From the NCBI RefSeq assembly GCF_052113205.1, contig NZ_JBFRCU010000009.1, positions 65,068 to 129,067 of the forward strand: DNA of 64,000 nt, read 5' to 3'. Positions within the stretch are counted from its first letter, which is position 1, and every line of letters starts with the position of its first letter. Under the pieces are notes generated by a model. That model saw only the letters and a program-made list of their open reading frames with translations. It was not told the DNA's origin and did no database searches. Shown piece after piece: positions 1 to 7,303 of the stretch. The translations under genes and the position numbers were made by a program. This DNA is from Inquilinus sp052113205 (GTDB taxonomy: Bacteria > Pseudomonadota > Alphaproteobacteria > DSM-16000 > Inquilinaceae).

Positions 1-195
1 CGGCACCCGGATGGTGCCGCCGCCGATGCCGACCAGGATGCCCGCGACCATCGGGCCCAGCAGCAGCGCCGCGGGCAGGGCCGCGGCCTGCAGCAGGGCG
101 GCGATCCCGGCCGAGACGGCCAGCAGGACGGCCCATTGCCCGGCGCGCGGCAGCCTGGCCAGGACCGGCAGGGCCGGGCCATTCACGGAAACCAC
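1..195 (-). CDS. AbrB-family membrane protein, N-terminal fragment
   Basis: This is the 5' end of a gene that runs off the left edge of the window, leaving 65 codons. The translation is hydrophobic, with two likely membrane spans, and contains LPAALLLGPMVAG. That motif is typical of AbrB/COG3180 membrane proteins (the ammonia monooxygenase/AbrB-duplication family), which are putative transporters of unknown substrate. I chose the GTG at 195 because GAGG lies about 5 bases upstream; the GTG at 186 is the alternative. It follows the isochorismatase-like gene on the same strand by about 20 bases, so the two may be cotranscribed. The family call rests on a short fragment. Confidence 0.6.
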   Translation of the reverse strand, partial: MVSVNGPALPVLARLPRAGQWAVLLAVSAGIAALLQAAALPAALLLGPMVAGILVGIGGGTIRVP

Positions 196-214
196 TGCAG
201 CCTCGCTTTCCGCC

Positions 215-787
215 TCAGGTCCGGCCGAGCAGGATGTCCGCCGCCTGGGAGACGATTCCGATGCGGGGCAGGATAGACTCGACCGCGAAGCCATGCATCT
301 CCGCCGACAGGCTGGTCATCGCATCCTCGGCGAAGACCACGGCGTAGTTCAGCTCCCAAGCGTTGCGGGCGGTGGATTCGACGCCGAAATTGGTGGCGAT
401 GCCGCCGAGCACGATGGTGCCGATGCCACGCCGGCGCAGCTGCAGGTCGAGCTCGGTGCCGGTGAAGGCGCCCCAGTGCCGCTTGGTGACAACGACGTCA
501 CCGGGCTCGGCCACGCCCTCGGCGAGGTCGCTCCAGCCCGCCGGCAAGCCGCCGGCCGGGCGGGGCATCGGCCGGTCCACCGGCTGGCGGGGCGCATCGG
601 CGAAATCCGGCGCCCAGCCGACGCGGACCGGCAGCACCAGGGCACCGGCGGCACGGAAGCGCGCGGCCAGGGCCTTGGCCGTGACCAGCACCTCCGCCCC
701 ACCGCGGGGCGCGAGCGGCATGCCGAGGATGCCGTGCTGCAGATCGATCAGGACCAGGGCGGTGCTGTGCGGGTCGAGAGTGGGCAT
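215..787 (-). CDS. isochorismatase-family hydrolase
   Basis: The 190-residue cytoplasmic protein has the cysteine-hydrolase/isochorismatase fold. Asp15 lies in LVLIDLQHG, Lys102 in VVTKRHWGAF, and the third signature is GIATNFGVESTAR. In amidase-type members the nucleophilic Cys sits at the position occupied here by Gly135. Isochorismatases such as EntB and PhzD also lack that Cys, so the protein may hydrolyse a vinyl ether, or have lost or changed its chemistry; the substrate cannot be named. The start at MPTLDPHS was chosen because the longer reading adds low-complexity residues that cross the regulatory region. It is divergent from a TetR regulator, which probably controls it. Confidence 0.85.
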   Translation of the reverse strand: MPTLDPHSTALVLIDLQHGILGMPLAPRGGAEVLVTAKALAARFRAAGALVLPVRVGWAPDFADAPRQPVDRPMPRPAGGLPAGWSDLAEGVAEPGDVVVTKRHWGAFTGTELDLQLRRRGIGTIVLGGIATNFGVESTARNAWELNYAVVFAEDAMTSLSAEMHGFAVESILPRIGIVSQAADILLGRT

Positions 788-872
788 GTCGTCGCCTTTC
801 GCGGCAGGCAGCGCGCCTCCAGTTCCGCCGGCGGGCCGGGCGGATGGACGGGGGCGGGTGCATGTGAAAATA

Positions 873-914
873 TGAGGATAGCCTCGCAATCAGTTTTATG
901 AGTATGTCCTCACA
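873..914. promoter_or_regulatory. probable TetR operator pair
   Basis: Two similar 16-base sites lie 26 bases apart at 873-888 and 899-914: TGAGGATAGCCTCGCA and TGAGTATGTCCTCACA. They match at 12 of 16 positions, and each has TGAG/CCTC dyad character. They sit between the divergent hydrolase and TetR genes, where such regulators normally bind. The second copy overlaps the first annotated codons of the TetR gene, which raises the chance that its true start lies further in. Confidence 0.55.
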
Positions 915-1536
915 AAAGTCAACGGTCTCCGACGCCGCCGTGATGCGCGAGCCCCGGCGCCAGCGCGGGCGCGACCGCGTCGCGGCGCTGCTGCAGGCGG
1001 GGGCGGCCGTGTTCGCGGAGAAGGGCTATGAAGCGACAACGATGACCGAGGTCGCGGCCCGGGCCGGCGCGCCGATCGGCTCGCTGTACCAATTCTTCCC
1101 GAGCAAGGAGGCGTTGGCCGACGCGCTGCTGGCCGGCTATAGCGAGCGGGTGCTGGCGAGGCTGCAGGCGGTCGAGGCGCAGGCGGCGCAGCTGGCTGTC
1201 CCGGCGCTGGCGAATGCGCTGATCGACCTGCTGGTCGGGCTGAAGCAGGAGCGCGCGGCGGCTCTGGCGCTGTTCGAGGCGCGACGGGACGCCGCCCAGC
1301 CGTTGCGGCTGCGCGACGCCTTGCGTGAGGGCGTGGCGCGGATTCTGATATTCCGCGCACCGGGGCTGCCGCCGGACCGGGCCATGGCGATGGCGATCGT
1401 CGTGCTGCTGCAGATGAAAGCGGCGGCGGCGCTCGGCGTCGAGCCGGGGTTGAAGCCGCGTGCCGCCGCCCTGGGCGAGCTGCGGCGGATGACCCGGCTC
1501 TACCTCGTCGAGGGCCTAGGCACCGATCAGGCCTGA
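898..1536 (+). CDS. TetR/AcrR-family transcriptional regulator
   Basis: This 212-residue regulator has a classic TetR N-terminal HTH: VFAEKGYEATTMTEVAARAG followed by SLYQFFPSKEALADALL at roughly residues 38-75. The C-terminal ligand domain is variable and alpha-helical. It is divergent from the isochorismatase-like gene, and the likely targets are that gene and itself through the paired sites at 873-914. ATG at 898 and 904 and ATG at 943 (Met16) are all possible starts. The operator overlap favours 943, but no strong ribosome site decides it. Its 3' end overlaps the convergent transporter gene by 10 bases. Confidence 0.88.
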   Translation: MSMSSQKSTVSDAAVMREPRRQRGRDRVAALLQAGAAVFAEKGYEATTMTEVAARAGAPIGSLYQFFPSKEALADALLAGYSERVLARLQAVEAQAAQLAVPALANALIDLLVGLKQERAAALALFEARRDAAQPLRLRDALREGVARILIFRAPGLPPDRAMAMAIVVLLQMKAAAALGVEPGLKPRAAALGELRRMTRLYLVEGLGTDQA

Positions 1537-2810
1537 CGCGGCGGCAGGACGACCAGGCGCAGGGCGATCAGCAGCGCCGTCAGGGCCAGGGCGCCGATCA
1601 TCAGGGTGACGCCCGGCCAGCCCCAATCGGCCCAGGCCACGCCGCCGAGCGAGCCGGCGACGCTGGAGCCGAGATAGTAGAAGAAGAGATAGAGCGAGGA
1701 GGCCTGGGCGCGGGCATGCCGCGCCCGGCGGCCGACCCAGCTGCTGGCCACCGAATGGGCGCCGAAGAAGCCGAAGGTCAGCACGGCGACGCCGGCGATG
1801 ATCGCCCACAGATCGTCGCTGCGGGTCAGGGCGATGCCGGCCAGCATCAGCAGGATCGGCGCCCAGAACACCCGGCGGCGACCGAGCATGCCGGCGAGAT
1901 GGCCGACCCAGATCGAGGCGCCGATGCCGATCAGATAGACCGCGAAGATGGCCGCCACCGCGGTCTGGCTCAGCCCGTAGGGCGGCGCGAGCAAGCGGAA
2001 GCCGGTGTAGTTGTAGAGCGTGACGAAGGCGCCCATCAGCAGGAAGCCTTCCAGGAACAGCCAGCGCAGCCCCGGGTCGCGCAGATGGTCGGCGAAGGCG
2101 GCCAGCAGCAGCCGCGGCCGCAGCGGCCGAGGGGTGAAATGCGCCGAGGGCGGCAGGCTGCGCCAGAACAGGAAGGCGCAGACCAGGCCGGAGAGCCCGA
2201 CCACGCCGAGGCCGAGGCGCCAGGAGGCGAGGTCGGTCAGAATGCCGGCGATCAGGCGGCCGCCGAGCCCGCCCATGGCGCTGCCGCCGATGAACAGCCC
2301 CATCGCCAGCCCGACCGAACGGGGATGCATCTCCTCGCTGACATAGGCCATGGCGACGGCCGGCAATCCGCTGACCGCCAGCCCCATCAGCGCTCTCAAC
2401 ACCAGAAGTCCGTGCCAGGACGGCATCAGGGCGGAGAGAATGGTCAGGATCGCCGAGGCGAACAGCGATGCCACCATCACCGGCTTGCGGCCCCAGGCCT
2501 CGGACAGGGCGCCGGCGACCAGCAGCGCGACGGCCAGCGTCCCGGTGGTCAGCGACAGCGACAGGCTGCTCTCGGCCGCGCTGATGCCATAGGTCGTGGC
2601 GAAGACCGGCATCAGCGGCTGCACGCAGTAGATCAGGGCGAAGGTGGCGAAGCCGGCGGCGAACAGCGCCAGGTTGGTGCGGTGGAAGGCGGCGGTGCCG
2701 TGCTCGATGAAGGCGACGATGTCCTCGGCCGCCACCGTCCCGGCCGGCATGGTGTCGGCGATCGAGGATGGCGCGGATGAGCGCGGCAGGGACTGGACCG
2801 ATGCGGTCAC
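1527..2810 (-). CDS. ynfM: MFS exporter, YnfM type
   Basis: The 427-residue protein is a 12-span major facilitator that resembles E. coli YnfM over its whole length. Shared landmarks are LALFAAGFATFALIYCVQPL, SWHGLLVLRALMGLAVSG, YVSEEMHPRSVGLAMGL, FLEGFLLMGAFVTLYNYTG and AHSVASSWVGRRA. It should export an unidentified small molecule across the inner membrane. The start is a GTG at 2810 preceded by GGAG. As in E. coli (ynfL-ynfM), a LysR gene is divergent from it, so the pair is probably an ancient regulator-target unit. The assignment is by remembered similarity; the substrate is unknown. Confidence 0.88.
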   Translation of the reverse strand: MTASVQSLPRSSAPSSIADTMPAGTVAAEDIVAFIEHGTAAFHRTNLALFAAGFATFALIYCVQPLMPVFATTYGISAAESSLSLSLTTGTLAVALLVAGALSEAWGRKPVMVASLFASAILTILSALMPSWHGLLVLRALMGLAVSGLPAVAMAYVSEEMHPRSVGLAMGLFIGGSAMGGLGGRLIAGILTDLASWRLGLGVVGLSGLVCAFLFWRSLPPSAHFTPRPLRPRLLLAAFADHLRDPGLRWLFLEGFLLMGAFVTLYNYTGFRLLAPPYGLSQTAVAAIFAVYLIGIGASIWVGHLAGMLGRRRVFWAPILLMLAGIALTRSDDLWAIIAGVAVLTFGFFGAHSVASSWVGRRARHARAQASSLYLFFYYLGSSVAGSLGGVAWADWGWPGVTLMIGALALTALLIALRLVVLPPRQA

Positions 2811-2920
2811 GGAAAGTCTCCGGCCGGGCCTGCGGAAGGGCGCCCGACCCTTCAGAAAACATGGCCGTGCCGATTGATAGTGTCCAATATGTTTGGCGGC
2901 ATGTTTGATAGGCTTGGCGA

Positions 2921-3841
2921 ATGATGGAACTGCGGCATCTGCGCTACGCCGTGGCCCTGGCCGAGGAGCTGCATTTCGGCCGGGCGGCGGCGCGACTGGG
3001 TATCTCCCAACCGCCGCTGAGCCAGCAGATCCAGGCGCTGGAGGAGGAGCTCGGCGCCCGGCTGTTCGAGCGCAGCAACCGGCGGGTGGCGCTGACCGAG
3101 GTCGGGCGACTGTTCCTGGAGCAGGCGCGGACCGTGCTGGCCGCGGCCGACCGTGCGGTGGAGGTGGCGCGCCGGGCGCAGCGCGGCGAGATCGGCGAGA
3201 TCCGCATCGCCTTCACCGCCTCCGCCCCCTTCACCACGCTGATCCCGCAGACCATCTTCGCCTTCCGCCGCCGCCACCCGGACGTGCATCTGGAGCTGCA
3301 GGAGATGCCGACCCGGCAGCAGATCGAGGCGCTGGCGGAGCGGCGGCTGCAGATCGGCTTCCTGCGCAACCCGACCTACCCGCCGGTGCCGGACGGGATC
3401 GAGGTGCGCGAGCTGTTCCGTGACCCGCTGGTGGCGGCGCTGCGCACCGACCATCCGCTGGCGGCGGGTGCCCCTGCGCCGCTGGGCCTGGCCGAGTTGG
3501 CCGACGAATCCTTCGTCTGCTATCCGCGCGACGCCGGCACCAGCCTGTACGACCAGATGATCGGCCTGTGCCGCGACGCTGGGTTCAGTCCGCGGCTGGG
3601 GCAGGAGGCGCGCGAGGTCTCGACCATCGTCGGGCTGGTCGCGGCCGGGCTCGGCGTGGCGCTGCTGCCGGCCTCGCTGCAGCGGATCCAGGTCGAGGGC
3701 GTGGTGTTCCGCCGACTGTCCGACCCGGGCGCGGTCACCACCATGTGGCTGACCTGGCGCCGGGACGAGACCTCACCGGCGGCACGCGCTTTCATCGACA
3801 TGGCGACGCAGGTCGATGCATCAATTAGTAGTAGCCGCTAG
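2921..3841 (+). CDS. LysR-family regulator, YnfL type
   Basis: This 306-residue LysR regulator begins MELRHLRYAVALAEELHFGRAAARLG, with the winged HTH at about residues 18-40 (SQPPLSQQIQALEEELGARLFER). A two-lobe effector domain follows, including the glycine-rich GLVAAGLGVALLPASL. ATG at 2921 and 2924 are equivalent start choices. It is divergent from the YnfM-type exporter across 110 bases that presumably hold both promoters. It probably activates the exporter in response to an unknown ligand. Confidence 0.88.
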   Translation: MMELRHLRYAVALAEELHFGRAAARLGISQPPLSQQIQALEEELGARLFERSNRRVALTEVGRLFLEQARTVLAAADRAVEVARRAQRGEIGEIRIAFTASAPFTTLIPQTIFAFRRRHPDVHLELQEMPTRQQIEALAERRLQIGFLRNPTYPPVPDGIEVRELFRDPLVAALRTDHPLAAGAPAPLGLAELADESFVCYPRDAGTSLYDQMIGLCRDAGFSPRLGQEAREVSTIVGLVAAGLGVALLPASLQRIQVEGVVFRRLSDPGAVTTMWLTWRRDETSPAARAFIDMATQVDASISSSR

Positions 3842-4234
3842 ATCTAGCCGCACCTCCGGCGCAGCGCGGCCACTATTGGTATGAATTTTCCGTGTCGCCC
3901 TTCTTTTCGCTGGTGCAGCACGAGGGTTGGTGAGACGCTTCTCATGGCGGCGTGATTTTCGTCGTCAGTGATCGGAAAGGCGACATGCAAGGGCAGCAGC
4001 CTGGCATCACCATCCGCTTCCCGGCCCCCCACCAGGGTCAGCATCAGCATCGCCGCTCGTTCGAACGCCCCCTCGCAGGGGCGTTTGTCGTTTTCGGCCG
4101 TCCGTTCCGATCCGTCACTGTCCTGTTCCACCCGACCCGATGGAGGGTTCCGGCGAATGAGATCTCCCGGTGAAGGGGGCCGCAACTGGGATCCCCTGTT
4201 CGAGGATGCAAGCGAGAGCAAAGGACGACGTTCC
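3842..4234. other. 393-base gap with a stem-loop but no convincing gene
   Basis: No recognisable protein is encoded between the LysR stop and phoH. A GTG-initiated reading at 3952-4173 would give 73 residues rich in His/Arg/Gln, but it runs straight through the GC-rich stem-loop at 4064-4085 and has no good ribosome site. The stretch could hold the LysR 3' end and a leader or small RNA that ends at that stem-loop. I cannot tell which. Confidence 0.4.
4064..4091 (+). terminator. intrinsic terminator upstream of phoH
   Basis: AACGCCCC at 4064-4071 and GGGGCGTT at 4078-4085 form a perfect 8-bp stem with a six-base CTCGCA loop. A T-rich tract (TTTGTCGTTTT) follows. It lies about 220 bases after the LysR stop and 150 bases before phoH. 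It could end LysR transcription, end a small RNA, or act as an attenuator for phoH. Confidence 0.6.
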
Positions 4235-4936
4235 ATGGCCAAACGCAGCGCTTCCACCGCCCGTATCGTCCCGATCAGCGAGGGCTATGACGATGATTTC
4301 CGGGAGCAGAGCTACCTGAAGACGGTCAAGCCGCGGACCGCCAATCAGGAAGCGCTGATGAAGGCGATCGACGGCCATGCCATGACCCTGGCCCTCGGCC
4401 CCGCCGGCACGGGCAAGACCTATCTCGCCGTGTCCAAGGCGGTCGAGGCGCTGACCGCCGAGCGGGTCAGCCGCATCGTCATCACCCGGCCGGTGGTGGA
4501 GGCGGGCGAGAGCCTGGGCTACCTGCCGGGGGACATCAACGAGAAGATGGATCCCTGGATGCGCCCGATCTACGACGCGCTGTCCGACCGTCTCGGCGCC
4601 AAGCAGGTGCGCCAGATGACCAAGGAGGGGATCGTCGAGATCGCGCCGCTGGCCTATATGCGCGGCCGCACCATCTCGCGCAGCTTCGTCATCGTCGACG
4701 AGGCGCAGAACATGACCTTCCAGCAGCTGAAGATGCTGCTGACCCGCCTGGGCTGGCACTCGACCATGGTGATCACCGGCGACCCCGACCAGACCGACCT
4801 GCTGCCCGGCCTGTCCGGGCTGGAGGAAGCGGCGCGGCGGCTGGAGGCACTGGACGGCGTCGCCGTCGTCCGGTTGACCACCGCGGACATCGTGCGCCAC
4901 CCGCTGGTCGCCGCGATGATGCCGCTGCTGGCCTGA
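4235..4936 (+). CDS. phoH: PhoH-family ATPase
   Basis: The 233-residue cytoplasmic protein is a PhoH-type P-loop ATPase. The Walker A is GPAGTGKTYLAV at about residues 58-69, the Walker B is SFVIVDEAQNMT, and the family motifs RPVVEAGESLGYLPGD and TGDPDQTDL are intact. It is near the short end for the family and lacks the N-terminal KH or PIN extensions of longer PhoH proteins. The start at 4235 was chosen because AAGGACG precedes it by about 8 bases; the upstream in-frame codons cross the stem-loop. PhoH proteins are linked to phosphate stress and RNA metabolism. Nothing next to it narrows the role. Confidence 0.88.
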   Translation: MAKRSASTARIVPISEGYDDDFREQSYLKTVKPRTANQEALMKAIDGHAMTLALGPAGTGKTYLAVSKAVEALTAERVSRIVITRPVVEAGESLGYLPGDINEKMDPWMRPIYDALSDRLGAKQVRQMTKEGIVEIAPLAYMRGRTISRSFVIVDEAQNMTFQQLKMLLTRLGWHSTMVITGDPDQTDLLPGLSGLEEAARRLEALDGVAVVRLTTADIVRHPLVAAMMPLLA

Positions 4937-5025
4937 TCCGGAACCGCGGGCCGGACGCCGCCATTGCTGGAACGAGGGCTGCCATACGCCGGCGGCCCTC
5001 GTCACCAGCCACAGCGAGGCCGGCC

Positions 5026-5538
5026 ATGGCAACGAAGACGCTGCACGACCTGTTCCTCAACGAGCTGAAGGACCTCTACAGCGCCGAGCAGCAGCTGACC
5101 CGGGCGCTGCCGAAGATGGCGCGCGCCGCCACCAATCCGGAGCTGAAGCAGGGCTTCGAGCACCACCTGGAGCAGACCAAGGCCCAGGTCGAGCGCCTGG
5201 ACGTTGTGTTCAAGGATCTCGACGCGTCGCCGCGCGGCCAGAGCTGTGAGGCGATGGAGGGGCTGCTGGCCGAGGCGCAGGAGCTGACCGAGCTCGGGCT
5301 CGAGCCCGACGCGCTCGATGCCGCGCTGACCGCGGCGGCGCAGAAAGTCGAGCATTACGAGATCGCCGCCTACGGCACCGTCTGCACCTGGGCCAAGGCG
5401 ATGAAGCACGACGAGGCGCTGAATCTGCTGCTGGAAACCCTGGCGGAGGAGAAGGCGACCGACGAGACGCTGACCAAGCTGGCCAAGACCACGGTCAACA
5501 CCGCGGCGGCCCGGCACGCCCACCCGCGGGCAGCTTGA
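5026..5538 (+). CDS. YciE/YciF (DUF892) ferritin-like protein
   Basis: This 170-residue, mostly helical protein opens TLHDLFLNELKDLYSAEQQL, the signature of the DUF892 YciE/YciF family. Those are ferritin-like four-helix bundles with Glu/His metal ligands (EHHLEQTK, VEHYEIAAY and EEKATDE fit ligand positions). The family is induced by general and osmotic stress. It is convergent with a KGG-repeat protein of the YciG/YmdF kind. In E. coli yciG, yciF and yciE form one stress operon, so the partnership is kept here in a different orientation. Catalytic activity is not established for the family. Confidence 0.88.
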   Translation: MATKTLHDLFLNELKDLYSAEQQLTRALPKMARAATNPELKQGFEHHLEQTKAQVERLDVVFKDLDASPRGQSCEAMEGLLAEAQELTELGLEPDALDAALTAAAQKVEHYEIAAYGTVCTWAKAMKHDEALNLLLETLAEEKATDETLTKLAKTTVNTAAARHAHPRAA

Positions 5539-5584
5539 AACATCGCATTCGGTCGGTCGTCTCCGGTCGGCCGAACACTCTCAG

Positions 5585-5613
5585 CAAAAGAAAGGGCAGG
5601 TCCAGCCTGCCCT
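5585..5613 (-). terminator. intrinsic terminator of the KGG-repeat gene
   Basis: AGGGCAGG (5593-5600), a five-base loop and CCTGCCCT (5606-5613) form a perfect 8-bp stem. Read on the minus strand it is followed by TTCTTTTGC, so it terminates the KGG gene. It lies between two convergent genes and may also slow transcription coming from the plus strand. Confidence 0.7.
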
Positions 5614-5639
5614 GATGCCGCGACGTCAGCGCTGTCGCG

Positions 5640-5951
5640 TCAATGCGGCCCGTGGCCGGAGAGACCGCCCTTCCGCCCGGCTTCCGCCGCGCGCTCGCGG
5701 TCATTGGCGAAGTTGCCGCCGCTTTCCTGTCCACCCTTGCGACCTGCCGCCGCCGCCCGGGCCGGATCGTTCTTGAAGTTGCCGCCGCTGTGCTGGCCGC
5801 CCTTGCGGCCGGCTTCCGAAGCGCGGGCGGGGTCATGGGCGAAGTTGCCGCTGCTCTTTTGGCCGCCCTTGCGGCCGGCTTCCGCCGCTCGCTCCCGATT
5901 GTAGGCGAAGTTCCCGGCGCCGCCCCGGTGCGGAGTCTGGCTGCTCGCCAT
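5640..5951 (-). CDS. KGG-repeat general stress protein
   Basis: The 103-residue hydrophilic protein consists almost entirely of four tandem units of about 21 residues built around GNFxxDxxRAxEAGRKGG. This matches the KGG-domain family of B. subtilis GsiB and E. coli YciG/YmdF, proteins associated with desiccation and general stress. There is no signal peptide or membrane segment. AAGGGAGC lies about 7 bases before the ATG at 5951. It converges on the YciF-like gene, its usual genetic partner. The repeats are also visible at DNA level, so unit number may vary between strains. Confidence 0.9.
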   Translation of the reverse strand: MASSQTPHRGGAGNFAYNRERAAEAGRKGGQKSSGNFAHDPARASEAGRKGGQHSGGNFKNDPARAAAAGRKGGQESGGNFANDRERAAEAGRKGGLSGHGPH

Positions 5952-6125
5952 AATCCAAGCTCCCTTGCTGTGGGCTTACGTCATGGGAATAGGCCGCAGC
6001 GAGGCGAGGTTCCCAATGAAAAATCCTTAACTTTCAGCCGCTTCGTCAGGCTTTGCTTGTGGTGATCCGGGGAGGTGCTGTCGGCCGGCCGGGATCCGGC
6101 GAATCTCGCCAGCTGCCCGGTCTGG

Positions 6126-6590
6126 CTAGAACATGGTGTTGGGGTTCGCCGCGGTCTCCGGCGCCGGCTGGATGACGTCCCAGTGCTCGACAATCTTGCC
6201 GTCGGCGACGCGGAAGATGTCGACGATGGCCCGGCCGCGGTCGCCCGGGCCGCTGGTGGACAGCACATGCAGCGCCACCAGATCGCCATCGGCGATCACC
6301 CGCTTGATGGCATTGGTCGCCTGCGGGTTCTTCCGGAACCGCTCGCTGAGGAAGCTGATGGTGGCCTCGGCGCCGTCCGGCACCATCGGATTGTGCTGGA
6401 TGTATTGCGGGCCGACATACCGGTCGAAGGCCTCCTTCACCCGGTGCTGCTCGAAGGCCATCCGGTAGAACTCCACCACGACGGATTTCGGCTCCGGTCC
6501 TTCCGCGCGCGCCTGGATCACAGGCGCTGCCCCGGCGACGGCCAAGCCCATGGTCGCCAGGATAAAACGACGAGTGGATGGGTGCGGCAT
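6126..6590 (-). CDS. exported SnoaL-like (NTF2-fold) protein
   Basis: The 154-residue protein has a twin-arginine-like leader (TRRFILATMGLAVAG) followed by a SnoaL/NTF2-type domain. The domain contains FYRMAFEQHRVKEAFDRYV, YIQHNPMVPDGAEA and VDIFRVADGKIVEHWDVIQP, typical of the predicted aldol-condensation group (COG4922). It is probably folded in the cytoplasm and moved to the periplasm by Tat. GGAGACC precedes the ATG. It is divergent from an HxlR regulator with strong palindromes between the two, so it is probably repressed by that regulator. The substrate is unknown. Confidence 0.85.
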   Translation of the reverse strand: MPHPSTRRFILATMGLAVAGAAPVIQARAEGPEPKSVVVEFYRMAFEQHRVKEAFDRYVGPQYIQHNPMVPDGAEATISFLSERFRKNPQATNAIKRVIADGDLVALHVLSTSGPGDRGRAIVDIFRVADGKIVEHWDVIQPAPETAANPNTMF

Positions 6591-6620
6591 GATGGTCTCC
6601 CCTACGACGCGGCCAGTTTG

Positions 6621-6719
6621 ATCGGTTCCGATCCAGATATCGGTTCCGATAAGGTACCTTTGGGTAAGCCCTGCAGGGTCGGGCGGGCAAGACGGGTTCT
6701 CCCCGTCACCTGGTGACGG
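6621..6719. promoter_or_regulatory. palindromic operators between SnoaL-like and HxlR genes
   Basis: Two identical dyads, ATCGGTTCCGAT, occupy 6621-6632 and 6639-6650. Their starts are 18 bases apart, so they face the helix similarly. Directly adjacent is AAGGTACCTT (6651-6660), a perfect palindrome. At 6703-6719 there is CCGTCACC-T-GGTGACGG. HxlR proteins usually bind such sites and repress a divergent gene. Which of the dyads is the real operator is not decidable from sequence. Confidence 0.65.
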
Positions 6720-6756
6720 ATTGGTGACCGGCTGGATGGGCGAGGAAGGAGCGGTG

Positions 6757-7137
6757 ATGGTGGCGCGGCAGATGGTGGACGGGGCGTTTCATCCCTGTCC
6801 GATCCGGGACGTGCTGGACCGGATCGGCGATCGCTGGAGTCTTTTGGTGTTGCAGACGCTGTCGCCGGGGGTGAAGCGCTTCACCGTGGTCAAGCGCGAG
6901 ATCGGCGACATCTCCCAGCGCATGCTGGCGCAGACGCTGCGCCGATTGGAGCAGGACGGGCTGGTGACGCGCACGGTGCATCCGACGATCCCACCGCGGG
7001 TGGACTACGCGCTGACACCGCTGGGCCGGTCGCTGATGGAGCCGCTGGACGCGCTGGTGCGCTGGGCCGACCAGCATCACGACAAGGTGCGCGCCGCCCG
7101 CATGGCCTATGTGCCGCCGACCGCGGAAGCCGCTTAG
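6757..7137 (+). CDS. HxlR-family transcriptional regulator
   Basis: The 126-residue regulator has the HxlR signature CPIRDVLDRIGDRWSLLVL, in which the conserved Cys and following helix begin the winged HTH. The wing region is ISQRMLAQTLRRLEQDGLVTR and TIPPRVDYALTPLGRSL. The ATG at 6757 is preferred because GGAAGGAG ends 5 bases upstream; earlier TTG and ATG codons (6721, 6736) have no comparable site. Several HxlR members sense quinones or aldehydes through the conserved Cys. Its target is probably the divergent SnoaL-like gene and itself. Confidence 0.9.
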   Translation: MVARQMVDGAFHPCPIRDVLDRIGDRWSLLVLQTLSPGVKRFTVVKREIGDISQRMLAQTLRRLEQDGLVTRTVHPTIPPRVDYALTPLGRSLMEPLDALVRWADQHHDKVRAARMAYVPPTAEAA

Positions 7138-7280
7138 AGACCGTTTGGAAATGCTACTGGCGCGGCCGTCTGACGGCGTTTTCTGCGCTTCCGGTGCTCA
7201 CGGACCCAAACGTCCGCTGCGCGCCGGTTCTCGAAACCAACCGCCAGCCGACTCTCGCCAGCGCATTTCGAAACGGTCTC
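7137..7280. repeat. MITE-like element with terminal inverted repeats
   Basis: GAGACCGTTTGGAAATG at 7137-7153 and CATTTCGAAACGGTCTC at 7264-7280 form terminal inverted repeats matching at 16 of 17 positions. Inside is a secondary hairpin around CGGACCCAAACGTCCG (about 7200-7215). There is no coding capacity. The left end abuts the HxlR stop codon (7135-7137). Size, termini and hairpin fit a miniature inverted-repeat element or a large REP-type repeat. Only one copy is present in this window. Confidence 0.6.
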
Positions 7281-7303
7281 TTAACACTCAGGAGACCTGG
7301 CGC

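Noticed and set aside
11..901. A 296-codon plus-strand frame at the left edge
   Set aside because: It runs antisense to the isochorismatase-like gene and into the TetR promoter region, with no motifs or ribosome site.
1516..2862. A 448-codon minus-strand frame overlapping the YnfM-type gene
   Set aside because: Same strand but shifted frame, Arg/Pro/Gly-rich without membrane pattern. The 1527-2810 frame matches a known exporter.
4055..4075. A tRNA-like TTCGAAC element
   Set aside because: It is part of the terminator stem region. No acceptor stem or anticodon arm can be drawn around it.
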